Positions 26,201 to 35,033 of a DNA stretch of 64,000 nucleotides are shown here, in pieces. Position 1 is the stretch's first letter. Each line of letters starts with the position of its first letter. The notes beneath the pieces were generated by a model. That model saw only the letters and a program-made list of their open reading frames with translations, did not search any database and was not told the origin of the DNA. Position numbers and translations under genes: made by a program. Source of the stretch: Gammaproteobacteria bacterium (GTDB lineage: Bacteria > Pseudomonadota > Gammaproteobacteria > Ga0077536); the NCBI GenBank assembly GCA_016191285.1, contig JACPPA010000002.1:232582-296581 (forward strand). Reading direction: 5' to 3'.

Positions 26201-27151
26201 GTGCCCAAGCCCGTCGATTTCGGCGTCGCAAGCGGTACGCGTGGCATCGGTAACGCATCCTTCGGGGCTGGTGTCAGTACCGGCTTCGACAATGAATTTA
26301 ACCATCAAGTCAGCGGCTCAGGCTTATGGGCTGCTGGTATCGATCCCTCCAAGCCCGGCTATCAGCAAAACGTCGAAGATCTATGGGCAACCGGCAAGAT
26401 CTCGGGTTTCCTGCAAGGTAACCCAAACCCGTATCTACCTGGCGGTGCTGGCAATGTCTCACCGACTGCTGACCAACTCACCAATGTCCTCGATGTCACC
26501 TTGCGCGAGCGGGAGAAGAAAGCGCAAGCCGATCGACGACAGGGTGGATTCTTCGATCAGCTCGGCGGTTACATCATCGATAACATTCCCGCGATCATCG
26601 GTGTTGCTACTGGCAATCCATGGCTTGCGGTCGCGGCTGGCGCTGCGCAAGGCGGTGTTAACGGTGGCATTGGTGGTGCGTTTCTAGGCGGCGCGATCGC
26701 AGGCCTAGGCGCTTATGGTGGAGGCGAAGGAGGCGCTGCGTTCGACTTCGCCCATCCCATCGATAGCCTCGGCAACATTGCCGCGGAGAAACTCACCAGC
26801 ATCAATAGCTTCATCGAACACCCGTTGGATACGGCAGCATCATTCGCTGCCTCTAAGCTGGCACCAACCGCTGCCAATGCCGGTACCGCACTATCCCTGG
26901 TAAGCGACGCAAATCAACCCAAGGCCACACCGAATGTATTCGATTCCCTAGCACTGCCGGCCTCCATCCCTGCGCGCACTGCTTTACAAAGTTCAGAGCC
27001 TCCTCCGTTCAATCCGCGCACGATTCTGCCAACAGCTTTAACGAGCGTCCCAACAGCCACACGACAACCAATCCCGCGCGCCGCGCCACAGGTCGGTATG
27101 TTGGGTCGAGTCTCAACACCACGCACCGGCGGGTCTCGCGCATTCGGCTAA
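26201..27151 (+). CDS. Gly/Ala-rich phage protein at the start of the late operon
   Basis: This is a 316-aa protein from GTG 26201. It has a Gly-rich N-terminus, a hydrophobic Gly/Ala stretch (about residues 130-180: IIDNIPAIIGVATGNPWLAV, GGAIAGLGAYGGG), and a Pro/Thr-rich tail. This suggests a virion or membrane-inserting protein. No family is recognised. The frame continues 49 codons upstream with the same composition but no ATG/GTG/TTG, so the 5' end may be damaged or mis-called. Confidence 0.65.
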   Translation: MPKPVDFGVASGTRGIGNASFGAGVSTGFDNEFNHQVSGSGLWAAGIDPSKPGYQQNVEDLWATGKISGFLQGNPNPYLPGGAGNVSPTADQLTNVLDVTLREREKKAQADRRQGGFFDQLGGYIIDNIPAIIGVATGNPWLAVAAGAAQGGVNGGIGGAFLGGAIAGLGAYGGGEGGAAFDFAHPIDSLGNIAAEKLTSINSFIEHPLDTAASFAASKLAPTAANAGTALSLVSDANQPKATPNVFDSLALPASIPARTALQSSEPPPFNPRTILPTALTSVPTATRQPIPRAAPQVGMLGRVSTPRTGGSRAFG

Positions 27152-27417
27152 TGCAACGCATCGAATCGCCGTTAATCGATTGGGTGGAAGTCTTGAGTAA
27201 GATCAGGGCGCGCGGCTACAGCTATCAACAAATTGCCGATCGCATTGGCGTCTCGCACAACACGGTCGCGTGGTGGGGCCAAGGCTACATGCGAGATGTG
27301 CGCCACAGTAACGGCGTCAAGTTGCTGGCCCTGTTGGATTCCATAGCCACATCCCCCGTACAACAATTCCCGCAAGGAATACCTCATGGCGCGAGCAAGA
27401 TCACAGATGCCGACTGA
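27151..27417 (+). CDS. Small HTH protein
   Basis: The 88-aa product has a clear HTH (LSKIRARGYSYQQIADRIGV, SHNTVAWWGQG). Its position ahead of the connector gene fits a late regulator or a small-terminase-like DNA binder; neither is proven. It shares 1 bp with the previous stop. Confidence 0.75.
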   Translation: MQRIESPLIDWVEVLSKIRARGYSYQQIADRIGVSHNTVAWWGQGYMRDVRHSNGVKLLALLDSIATSPVQQFPQGIPHGASKITDAD

Positions 27418-27730
27418 TGAGCCACTCAACAATACGCGGATGAGTCCAGAGGAAGCCGCGGCTGAGCATGAAGCTGTGGTCTCCGCTGCTGTACCGGCAC
27501 CAGCTGAAACGTCAGACGAAGTGCAGATAATTGCCGGCGGTCCTGAATTCACAAGCGCGCCGCCAGTCGCCGCAGTGATCGATGAGTATGGTCCCGAGTT
27601 GCCTTACGATACTTACACCCGACTGAACGCACAGCGTCAGCCCGTGCAAGCTGGCGAAGTGGCGGTTTACGTCGTCGATAAAATTATGACCGTTAACGGC
27701 TGGTTGTTGGCGCGTGCTCGGCCGATCTGA
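27386..27730 (+). CDS. Phage late protein, unknown
   Basis: The 114-aa product has an acidic Ala-rich N-terminus (MSPEEAAAEHEAVVSAA) and a C-terminal beta-rich part (GEVAVYVVDKIMTVNGWLLA). It overlaps the HTH gene by 32 bp. The function is unknown. Confidence 0.6.
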   Translation: MARARSQMPTDEPLNNTRMSPEEAAAEHEAVVSAAVPAPAETSDEVQIIAGGPEFTSAPPVAAVIDEYGPELPYDTYTRLNAQRQPVQAGEVAVYVVDKIMTVNGWLLARARPI

Positions 27731-27987
27731 TGTGCGTAGGCGGATCTCCAGACGTAACTGTCAATCAAGTCACGCAGCAGGTTGACCCCGCCAAAGTTAC
27801 CGCGCCAATTGCGCTGCAAGATCCACTGTCAGATCAAGCCACGATCGCGCAAGACGCCAGGGTCACCGCGCTCCAGATGCAAGGTAAAGCGAACCGCGCG
27901 GCGAAGCCACAACAGCTCCTCGTCAACAGCGGCGCTGGCGTAACTGATTCTCTACCGAAGCAGCGTCGCGCGGCGGCGCTCTATTGA
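27730..27987 (+). CDS. Small protein preceding the connector
   Basis: The 85-aa Gln/Ala-rich soluble protein begins MCVGGSPDVTVNQVTQQ. Short genes of this type commonly precede the connector in T7-like podoviruses. It ends with a TGATG overlap into the connector gene. Confidence 0.65.
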   Translation: MCVGGSPDVTVNQVTQQVDPAKVTAPIALQDPLSDQATIAQDARVTALQMQGKANRAAKPQQLLVNSGAGVTDSLPKQRRAAALY

Positions 27988-29609
27988 TGGATACCTCGGA
28001 CAAAGCCGTCAAACTCCTCAAGCGTTTCGAAGCGCTGAAGTCGAAGCGTATGACGGAAGTCGAGACCATCTGGAAGGATGCGTACTCGTTCACCTATCCA
28101 TTCCGCGGCACGCAGCTGTTCACTGGTAACAATTCAATTGGAACCGCTTCGAGTCTTGCGTCAACGCAGCAAGCGGACTTGATGGATACTACCGGGACAG
28201 ACTCAGTTCGTATCCTAGCCTCGGCTTTGATGTCCGCCCTCACACCCGCCAACAGCCAGTGGTTCGAACAAGAAGTCCACAACGCTGACGACGTGGCTAA
28301 GCGCTGGCTTGATGAAACGGCTAAGACTCTGTGGAAAAACATTCACGCCAGCAACTACGATTCGGAAGGCTACGAAGCCATGGTCGATGAATGTTGCGCT
28401 GGCATGTTTGCCCTCTACATCGACGAGCAAAAAGACGGCGGCTTTCTATTCGATCACTGGCCGATCTCGCAATGCTTCCTGCAAGCCTCCGTCAAGGGCG
28501 GTCCGATCGATACGGTGTTCCGCGAGTACACGATGTCGGCCGAGAGCGCCGTCAAGACATACGGCGACAACGTCTCGGATGCGGTAAAGCAGAAGGCAAC
28601 CGCTACGCCAGACGCGCAGATCGAATTCGTGTGGAGCATCTATCCGCGCGCGAAGGACGATCAGGCGCCGCCGTTTGCCAAGGGCTTGCCGATCGCCTCT
28701 TGCCATTTGGAGAAGACCTCAAAGCGAATAGTGCGCGAATCCGGCTACTGGGAAATGCCCGTGATCGTGCCGCGGTGGATGACACTCCCGGATTCCGACT
28801 ACGCCGTTGGCCCGGTGACCGAGGCGCTCCCTGATCTCAAGACGCTGAATGAGATCATCCGACTCCAGTTGATGGGCATGGATATCTCGGTCGCTGGCAT
28901 GTGGATCGCGAAAGACGACGGGGTATTGAATCCACGCACGGTCAAGGTTGGTCCGCGCAAGATTATCGTCGCTGCCGATACGGACTCGATGAAGCCGTTG
29001 ATATCGAGCGCTGATACTTCTAAGTCACTGATGGAAATTGAACGCCTACAGAAGGCGATTCGTCGCGTCCTGATGGCCGATCAACTGACGCCTGCCGATG
29101 GCCCGCAGATGACGGCGACCGAAGTGCATGTACGGGTTGAACTCATTCGACAGCTGCTCGGACCAGTCTACGGCCGGATGCAGTCAGAGTTCCTTGAACC
29201 GATGGTCACACGGTGTTTCGGTCTCGCCTTTCGTGCTGGTGCATTCGCGCCTCCGCCTGATTCAATCCGCGGTCAAACCTGGCGCGTGAAGTACGTCTCG
29301 CCTTTGGCGCGTGCGCAGCGACTCGTCGAAGTGCAAGCGATGGACCGTTTCGAGAACACCTTGATCGCTATCAGCCAAGCCAAGCCGCAGGTTATGGACA
29401 ACTACGACTGGGACGAAGCCGCGCGCATGAAGGCCGAAGCACTCGGCGTCCCGCAGAAACTCTTAGTCGACATCGCGCAACGGGATGCCGCGCGCGATGC
29501 ACACAGACAAGGCCTCGCACAGGCCCAACAGCAACAACAAATCATGGCCGCTGGTCAATCGCCCACCGTGATGGGCGCGGCCGCCGCAACGATGCCGAAG
29601 GTGGCTTAG
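27987..29609 (+). CDS. Head-tail connector (portal) protein, T7-like
   Basis: This 540-aa protein is of the podovirus head-tail connector family. Visible segments include KRMTEVETIWKDAYSFTYPF near the N-terminus, RILASALMSALTPANSQWFE, and the conserved RVLMADQLTPADGPQMTATEV region, with a Gln-rich C-terminus. It forms the 12-fold portal for DNA packaging and ejection. I chose ATG 27987 rather than the overlapping TTG 27984. Confidence 0.92.
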   Translation: MDTSDKAVKLLKRFEALKSKRMTEVETIWKDAYSFTYPFRGTQLFTGNNSIGTASSLASTQQADLMDTTGTDSVRILASALMSALTPANSQWFEQEVHNADDVAKRWLDETAKTLWKNIHASNYDSEGYEAMVDECCAGMFALYIDEQKDGGFLFDHWPISQCFLQASVKGGPIDTVFREYTMSAESAVKTYGDNVSDAVKQKATATPDAQIEFVWSIYPRAKDDQAPPFAKGLPIASCHLEKTSKRIVRESGYWEMPVIVPRWMTLPDSDYAVGPVTEALPDLKTLNEIIRLQLMGMDISVAGMWIAKDDGVLNPRTVKVGPRKIIVAADTDSMKPLISSADTSKSLMEIERLQKAIRRVLMADQLTPADGPQMTATEVHVRVELIRQLLGPVYGRMQSEFLEPMVTRCFGLAFRAGAFAPPPDSIRGQTWRVKYVSPLARAQRLVEVQAMDRFENTLIAISQAKPQVMDNYDWDEAARMKAEALGVPQKLLVDIAQRDAARDAHRQGLAQAQQQQQIMAAGQSPTVMGAAAATMPKVA

Positions 29610-29618
29610 GAGTAGAGC

Positions 29619-30080
29619 ATGGTCACACGAGTACATAGTCAAAGCGCGGAGCCGACAATTCAGGATGGAATGGAATGGACGCTAGAGCAGGGCGCAATGG
29701 CTGGCGAACGTAACGCGTCGAGCTTAACGAACAGTTTTTTATCGACTAAACAGGAATGGAACTACACGAAATTCAATCCACGGGCCGCCTCGATCGGGAG
29801 CGCCAAGGGTGCCGCTGGTGCGACTGGCGCAACGGAAGTGCTTATTGCTAACGTCGCCTGCTTTATTGGAGGGATCATTATGGAAGATGACACCGTTGCT
29901 GGCGATGTGTTGCTGCGAGATGTTGCCTCGACAGGTCAAAGCGTGGTGGCAATGGCGCTCTTATCGGTGCTTAACACGTCGACCGTATATCCGCTAGAAC
30001 TTATGCACACACTTGGTCTAACGGTCTGTGGCAACGCTGTCGGCGTAGCCTTCACTGTGAAATGGCGCCCGCAGGTGTAG
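29619..30080 (+). CDS. Late-operon protein, unknown
   Basis: The 153-aa, largely beta-predicted protein has a hydrophobic stretch (VLIANVACFIGGIIM). It lies between connector and scaffold, next to the deacetylase-like gene, where T7-like phages have no fixed gene, so it may be an accessory virion protein. AGGAG precedes the ATG. Confidence 0.6.
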   Translation: MVTRVHSQSAEPTIQDGMEWTLEQGAMAGERNASSLTNSFLSTKQEWNYTKFNPRAASIGSAKGAAGATGATEVLIANVACFIGGIIMEDDTVAGDVLLRDVASTGQSVVAMALLSVLNTSTVYPLELMHTLGLTVCGNAVGVAFTVKWRPQV

Positions 30081-30083
30081 CAA

Positions 30084-31316
30084 ATGGCGCGAGCAATCTT
30101 ACAGCGGGATAACCTAGTAACGCCGCCGATGAATTTTCACACATTCCCTAACACGGGTTCGTTGAACCTCTCGGCGGTTGGCTCTGGCGGATCGGCTGTG
30201 GCTTCGAGTGATTTTACGCGCGCCGCCAATCAGACATTGAAGTGTACAACTGGCGCGGGGATGAATTTGGAAGTGCGTAAGACGGCAGCGTACACCATGA
30301 ACAACAGACGTATGGGGATCTGGGTGTATGTCCCTGACTATACGTTATGGTCAAGTTTCTTGTTGTATGTGGGATCTGCGAATTTCGCGGCCTTTTCAAA
30401 CTTTACTTATTCGTTTGGCGCTGCCGATAAGCAGTACAACGGATGGCATTATATCGACACGCAGGCCGATGGGTGGGCGGGCGGTACCCCGACTGATTTC
30501 ACAATAACGCAGCAGGATTGGAAGATTCGGTGTATCCCGCAACCTTCGAAGGTTGCGGTTTGCTATTTTGATTTAGTGGAATGTGCTTATTGGCATCGCG
30601 CTAAGTTATTGCTCACGTACGACGATGAAAACGCGGGCGCGTGGACTGATACTTTCGGTATTCAGTACGCGAATACGTTAGGACTAAAAGCAAACCTCGC
30701 AATCATCGCTAGCCAGGTCGGTACGAATGTTCAGTGGATGACTACGGCGCAAGTGGAAGCGGCCTATGCGGCAGGCAACGATCTCATTGTACATGGCCTG
30801 CATGGGTCTAATGGCGTGCTCTCGAACGGAGAGTCGCAAGTGCTGATCGATGTGCTGGCTAATCGCGATTATCTAGATTCAAATGACTGGACGCGCGGCT
30901 CGCGATTCTATGTGTACCCGAATGGGACCTACCAAGGATACGCGGGTGATTTATCTGTGCTAAACCCGATCAAAACAGCAGGAATGCTAGCGGCGCGCGG
31001 AACCGTTTCGCCGGTGACTATGCAACCGAAGATTGGAAGCGCCAATCTTTATTATCTAACGCATATCGGAATGCAGGCCGCAGATGCGCCCGCCACGGTG
31101 ATTTCTCGAATAGATTCGCTGATACAGCGCGGCCAAATTGCCTTTTTGATGTTTCACGATATCGTCGCGGCCGGCGCTACAACTACGCAGGTTAATTCTG
31201 CCGATCATAAAACGGTGGTTGATGCTATTGCGTCACGAATGCGCCAAGGACTGATCGATGTTCCAACTTTTTCGCAGTGGTACACCAGTCTGATCGGTGG
31301 CCGTGCGCTTGGTTAA
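30084..31316 (+). CDS. Polysaccharide-deacetylase-like (NodB-fold) protein in virion operon
   Basis: The 410-aa product has an N-terminal beta-rich part (about 1-170) that looks like a carbohydrate-binding or virion-attachment domain. From about 175 follows a NodB-like deacetylase: LLLTYDDEN (D180-D181, motif 1), IVHGLHGS (H237-x2-H240, metal-binding motif 2) and a late IAFLMFHDIV segment. Such enzymes remove acetyl groups from surface glycans, so it could modify capsule or O-antigen during adsorption. The motif 1 spelling is TYDDE rather than TFDDG. Its place inside the head gene block is unusual. Confidence 0.8.
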   Translation: MARAILQRDNLVTPPMNFHTFPNTGSLNLSAVGSGGSAVASSDFTRAANQTLKCTTGAGMNLEVRKTAAYTMNNRRMGIWVYVPDYTLWSSFLLYVGSANFAAFSNFTYSFGAADKQYNGWHYIDTQADGWAGGTPTDFTITQQDWKIRCIPQPSKVAVCYFDLVECAYWHRAKLLLTYDDENAGAWTDTFGIQYANTLGLKANLAIIASQVGTNVQWMTTAQVEAAYAAGNDLIVHGLHGSNGVLSNGESQVLIDVLANRDYLDSNDWTRGSRFYVYPNGTYQGYAGDLSVLNPIKTAGMLAARGTVSPVTMQPKIGSANLYYLTHIGMQAADAPATVISRIDSLIQRGQIAFLMFHDIVAAGATTTQVNSADHKTVVDAIASRMRQGLIDVPTFSQWYTSLIGGRALG

Positions 31317-31328
31317 TTAGGAGGACTT

Positions 31329-31712
31329 ATGTCCCAAAATGTCAAAGGTTCTTTCATCACGAACGGCTCGGTCAGCCCGACGCAATTCTCGGCTGAACTT
31401 GTGCCGCCGTCGCTGCCGCCGCATGGCGCTGCCAATTGGATGAACATCGCGACCGCGCCGCTCGCGTTGCGCCTGACGACAGGCACGCTCCAATTCGACG
31501 GCACATTCAAGAATCAATTGGATGCGAGCAACACCATCAAGACGCAGAAGTCGGTCGACAACGGTGAGACGTGGGCAGACCAAGCTACGTTGAACTCGGC
31601 CCAGAACCAAGCGCAAGTCGTGATGGCGCAGAACGAGCGCTGGAGACTCGCTACGGTCGCCATGCAGGCCGGCAAACAGATCGACTATGAGATCAGCGTC
31701 CAATCCTATTAA
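31329..31712 (+). CDS. Probable virion protein, unknown
   Basis: The 127-aa beta-rich protein (GSFITNGSVSPTQFSAEL, TTGTLQFDGTF) is preceded by a strong AGGAGG site. It is probably a decoration or structural protein. No family is recognised. Confidence 0.6.
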   Translation: MSQNVKGSFITNGSVSPTQFSAELVPPSLPPHGAANWMNIATAPLALRLTTGTLQFDGTFKNQLDASNTIKTQKSVDNGETWADQATLNSAQNQAQVVMAQNERWRLATVAMQAGKQIDYEISVQSY

Positions 31713-31939
31713 TGGGCAAGCGGGCGACAGCCGAGGCCTATAGTCAAACCTTCGAAGGCTTTGCGGCTGGTGTAAATGTGCTAGAAGATCTAGTCGGCAT
31801 GTACTACGACCAGCCGAGTTTTGAGAAGGACAACCCACATCTGACTTCGTATCGCGAAGGGCGCCGCGCCGTGATCGCCTACATCCTGTCGCAACTCGCA
31901 CAAATCACTAACGAGGATCCCAATGACTCAAGCAGCTGA
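31712..31939 (+). CDS. Bbp19-like phage protein
   Basis: The 75-aa helical protein has the pattern VLEDLVGMYYDQPSF..NPHLTSYREGRRAVIAYILSQL. It resembles the small Bbp19 family described from Bordetella phage BPP-1, found next to scaffold genes. It overlaps the scaffold start by 17 bp. Confidence 0.75.
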   Translation: MGKRATAEAYSQTFEGFAAGVNVLEDLVGMYYDQPSFEKDNPHLTSYREGRRAVIAYILSQLAQITNEDPNDSSS

Positions 31940-32702
31940 CGCGCCCAGCACCGCGCTGGATACCGCAACAACGACCGCCATCACAACCGCTACCGATACG
32001 CCTGAGGCACCGACTCAAGACACTGCTACTGGCCGCTGGTCCGATGTGCCTGAAAAGTTCTGGGACCCTGAGAAAAAAACTCTGCGCGTTGATGAGCGCG
32101 GCTTGCCAGCTGGGCTCATCAAGGGCCACAGCGAACTTGAGAAGCGTTTCGGTGCAGTCCCTGGAAAGCCTGAGGACTTCAAGATCGAACTGGAGAAGGA
32201 TGAGAACCTCGGCCTCGATGAAACCAAGACCGCGACCTTCGCTAAGCAATCCCACGAGTGGGGCCTGACTAACAAGCAGTTCAATTCGATCGTGCGTGCC
32301 TACGTAAAAGACGTGAACGAACTGCGCACCGGTGACATGCAGATGAAAGCCGATGCGGCGCTGGCGTCACTTTCCAAGTATTACGGCTCGGACACGGCGC
32401 GCGGCACCGCGATTCAACACGCCCTGCGCGCGATCAACTCCGTGGGCGATGACGATGAGAAGGCCGCGATCGCATCCTTCGGGAATAACCCGTACGTCAT
32501 TCGCATCCTAGCGAAACTCGGCGCGCAGATGAAAGAAGACTCGGCGCCTAACGATGCGCAGATCGCAGCGGACAGCGATATCGAAACCCTGATGAAAGAT
32601 AGGAAGTCAGCCTATTGGAATCCAAAGGCCGCGGGCCACGAAGCTGCGGTCGCGAAAGTAACGCGCTACCACGAAGCGAGAGCCTCTCAAAAGGCAAGCT
32701 GA
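31923..32702 (+). CDS. Capsid assembly scaffolding protein
   Basis: The 259-aa acidic, Ala/Thr-rich N-terminus is followed by DVPEKFWDPEKKTLRVDERG, LIKGHSELEKRFG and VPGKPEDFKIEL, the typical opening of T7-like scaffolds. The C-terminus is helical and charged. It lies directly upstream of the capsid gene. Confidence 0.88.
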   Translation: MTQAADAPSTALDTATTTAITTATDTPEAPTQDTATGRWSDVPEKFWDPEKKTLRVDERGLPAGLIKGHSELEKRFGAVPGKPEDFKIELEKDENLGLDETKTATFAKQSHEWGLTNKQFNSIVRAYVKDVNELRTGDMQMKADAALASLSKYYGSDTARGTAIQHALRAINSVGDDDEKAAIASFGNNPYVIRILAKLGAQMKEDSAPNDAQIAADSDIETLMKDRKSAYWNPKAAGHEAAVAKVTRYHEARASQKAS

Positions 32703-32817
32703 TACCCCGCAAGGGCCAGCGAAGCGAAGTAGCCACCTCCCGCACAGGCCCGGATGACGGATACCCTGGATTGGCGAGGACACGCGCAAGTGTTCAACGC
32801 AAACAGGAGACACCGTC

Positions 32818-33714
32818 ATGTCTTTCCAGATCACCGAAGCCTTCGTCAATCAATACACGGCGAACTTCTACGAGCTCGGGCAGCAGATTACCGCGCGCCT
32901 TGAGCCTTATTGCACCATGTACGACGGCATCAACGGCCAATCGAAATCGGTTGAGCGCGTGGGTAAAGCCGAAGCGTACGACATCGTTTCTCGTCATGCC
33001 GATACCAAATACGTCGAGGTCTCTCATTCTCGGCGTTGGATCGACCTGCAAGATAAAGGATGGGCCGAATTAGTCGACGAGCTCGACGAAGTCAGGCTCC
33101 TCGCTGATCCCAAGTCCAAGTATCCGAAGCTGGGTGTCCAAGCGCTTAACCGCGCCAAGGACGACATCATGATCGCCGCGGCTCGCGGTTTAGCTCGAAC
33201 CAATTCGGGCACTACGCCACTGCCGACAGCGCAGAAGATCGTCGAAGGCGGTACCGCTTCCCTGACCTTGGCGAAACTACTCACTGCGAAGGAAATTCTG
33301 GATTCAGCCGAAGTCGCGAATGCGGCGGATGAATCCGGCATGGAGCCGACCGGGCAAGCGATGATTTCAGATCGGGTTTGCGTGGTCTCGGCTAAACAAC
33401 TGACCGCGCTCTACGGCACGACTGAAATCAAGTCGATCGATTACAACTCGGTCAAGGCTTTAGCCCAGGGACAAGTCGATACCTTCCTCGGCTTCAAGTT
33501 CATCCGTTCGGAGCGCCTGTTCAAGACCGGCACCATGCGCTCAGTGATGGTGTGGGCGCGGCCGTGTATGGGTTTAGGCATCGGTAAAGACGTATCCACG
33601 TCAATCGACCGCCTGCCTGGGAAGAACAACTCCGTTCAAGTCTACGCCCGCATGTCGATCGGTGCTGTCCGCATCGAGGACGAAGGTGTCGTAGAAATTC
33701 AGTGCTTCGAATAG
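32818..33714 (+). CDS. Major capsid protein
   Basis: This 298-aa protein is of the podovirus HK97-fold capsid group. It has N-terminal FVNQYTANFYELGQQITARL, a mid segment with VEVSHSRRWIDLQDKGWAEL, and a C-terminal GAVRIEDEGVVEIQC. CAGGAGA lies upstream of the ATG, giving strong expression. The 115 bp before it hold no gene. Confidence 0.9.
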   Translation: MSFQITEAFVNQYTANFYELGQQITARLEPYCTMYDGINGQSKSVERVGKAEAYDIVSRHADTKYVEVSHSRRWIDLQDKGWAELVDELDEVRLLADPKSKYPKLGVQALNRAKDDIMIAAARGLARTNSGTTPLPTAQKIVEGGTASLTLAKLLTAKEILDSAEVANAADESGMEPTGQAMISDRVCVVSAKQLTALYGTTEIKSIDYNSVKALAQGQVDTFLGFKFIRSERLFKTGTMRSVMVWARPCMGLGIGKDVSTSIDRLPGKNNSVQVYARMSIGAVRIEDEGVVEIQCFE

Positions 33715-33726
33715 AGGGCAGCATTC

Positions 33727-34410
33727 ATGGCAAACTTTACTTCCGTTATGCTCAATGTCCTGGCCTCGACGCCGCCGTTTCGTGTCAAAGCGAATCAGTT
33801 CGGCGGCCGTATCCGGGTCTTCGAGTCAATCTTCGTGGCGCCTGCCTCCGGTGCCGCGCCGGCGATTGCCGACAAAATCATCTGGGGCAAACTGCCAGTG
33901 CGTTCGCGCCTGCTAGGCTATCTCGGTCAGTTGCAATTCAATGCCGGTACCGCGGCGTGCACCATCAACGTTGGTGACAACGTCTCGGCGGCGCGTCATC
34001 TTGCGGCCACGGCGATCAACGCGGCCGGTACGGCAATTCCTACCGCCTCCTCACTGGCTAAAGTCGGCGCTGGCGATACCGTCACGGGCTCGGCGACGGT
34101 GACCAATCTCAAGCAGTTGGGTGCGTTCACCGTAGGTGACTTAATCACTGGTTCCGGCATTCCCACTGGTACCACTATTTTGTCGATTTCTGCTAACACC
34201 TTGGTGATGTCAGCAGTCGCGACGTTAACCGCCTCGGCGGTGGTTATCACCTCAACCGGTGCGGCCTTCGAAACCTCGGACGATTCAGCTACCGCCGCTA
34301 ATGCCTTCGTGAGTACGACGGATGACTGCACGCTGATCTCAGTGGTGGCAGGTGCGCAGGTGGCAAATAACCAAGTGATCAAACTCACTATGCCGTTCGT
34401 GACCGACTAG
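33727..34410 (+). CDS. Capsid decoration or minor structural protein
   Basis: This 227-aa protein is rich in Thr/Ala/Val beta strands (LVMSAVATLTASAVVITSTG) with an Ig-like feel in the middle. It follows the capsid gene at 12 bp. A decoration or head-fibre role is inferred from position. Confidence 0.6.
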   Translation: MANFTSVMLNVLASTPPFRVKANQFGGRIRVFESIFVAPASGAAPAIADKIIWGKLPVRSRLLGYLGQLQFNAGTAACTINVGDNVSAARHLAATAINAAGTAIPTASSLAKVGAGDTVTGSATVTNLKQLGAFTVGDLITGSGIPTGTTILSISANTLVMSAVATLTASAVVITSTGAAFETSDDSATAANAFVSTTDDCTLISVVAGAQVANNQVIKLTMPFVTD

Positions 34411-34441
34411 GAGTAAATGGCGGCTCCGGCCGTCTTGTCCT

Positions 34442-35032
34442 ATGGCGAGCAAGGTATCCATCTGCTCCAACGCCTTGTTGATGCTGGGTGTAAACCCTAT
34501 CGCCAGTTTCGACGAAGATTCGCAAGGCGCGGTTTTAGCCTCGAATCTCTGGGAAGACGTGAAGAATGCCACCCTGCGATCGCATCCGTGGAATTGCGCG
34601 ACCAAGCGCGTTTCGTTAGCACCAGAATCTACGACACCCGCTTACGAATGGCCGTATTCCTACCTGTTGCCTGGTGACTGGCTACGGACGCTATCCGTTG
34701 GTGAGGAAACCGAAGATCCAGCCTTCGTCATGGAGAACGGGCGTATCTTGTTCGATGAATCAGAACTGAAACTCCGCTATGTGTTCAAGAATGACGACTT
34801 AACAACGTGGGATACGTTGTTAATTCTTGCGCAAACGACGGCGATGGCCGTTGCGTTTGCTTATCCCGTCACTAAGTCGGCTGCGCTGCAAACCTCAATG
34901 GAAACGACGCTCGCGCAAGTCTTGCAGAAAGCCCGTGGTGTGAATGGCAGCGAAGACACCGGCGAGACCTTCGGTGACTCACCACTCCTGAATGCGCGTT
35001 ACGCACAAGGTAGTCGAACCGGTCTGCGGTAG
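34442..35032 (+). CDS. Tail tubular protein A (gatekeeper, T7 gp11-like)
   Basis: This 196-aa protein begins SKVSICSNALLMLGVNPIAS, has LWEDVKNATLRSHPWNCATK and YSYLLPGDWLRTLSV, the family pattern for the adaptor ring under the portal. The ATG at 34442 is the only start in frame. A better-placed ribosome site and ATG sit 25 nt upstream in another frame. Confidence 0.88.
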   Translation: MASKVSICSNALLMLGVNPIASFDEDSQGAVLASNLWEDVKNATLRSHPWNCATKRVSLAPESTTPAYEWPYSYLLPGDWLRTLSVGEETEDPAFVMENGRILFDESELKLRYVFKNDDLTTWDTLLILAQTTAMAVAFAYPVTKSAALQTSMETTLAQVLQKARGVNGSEDTGETFGDSPLLNARYAQGSRTGLR

Positions 35033-35033
35033 T

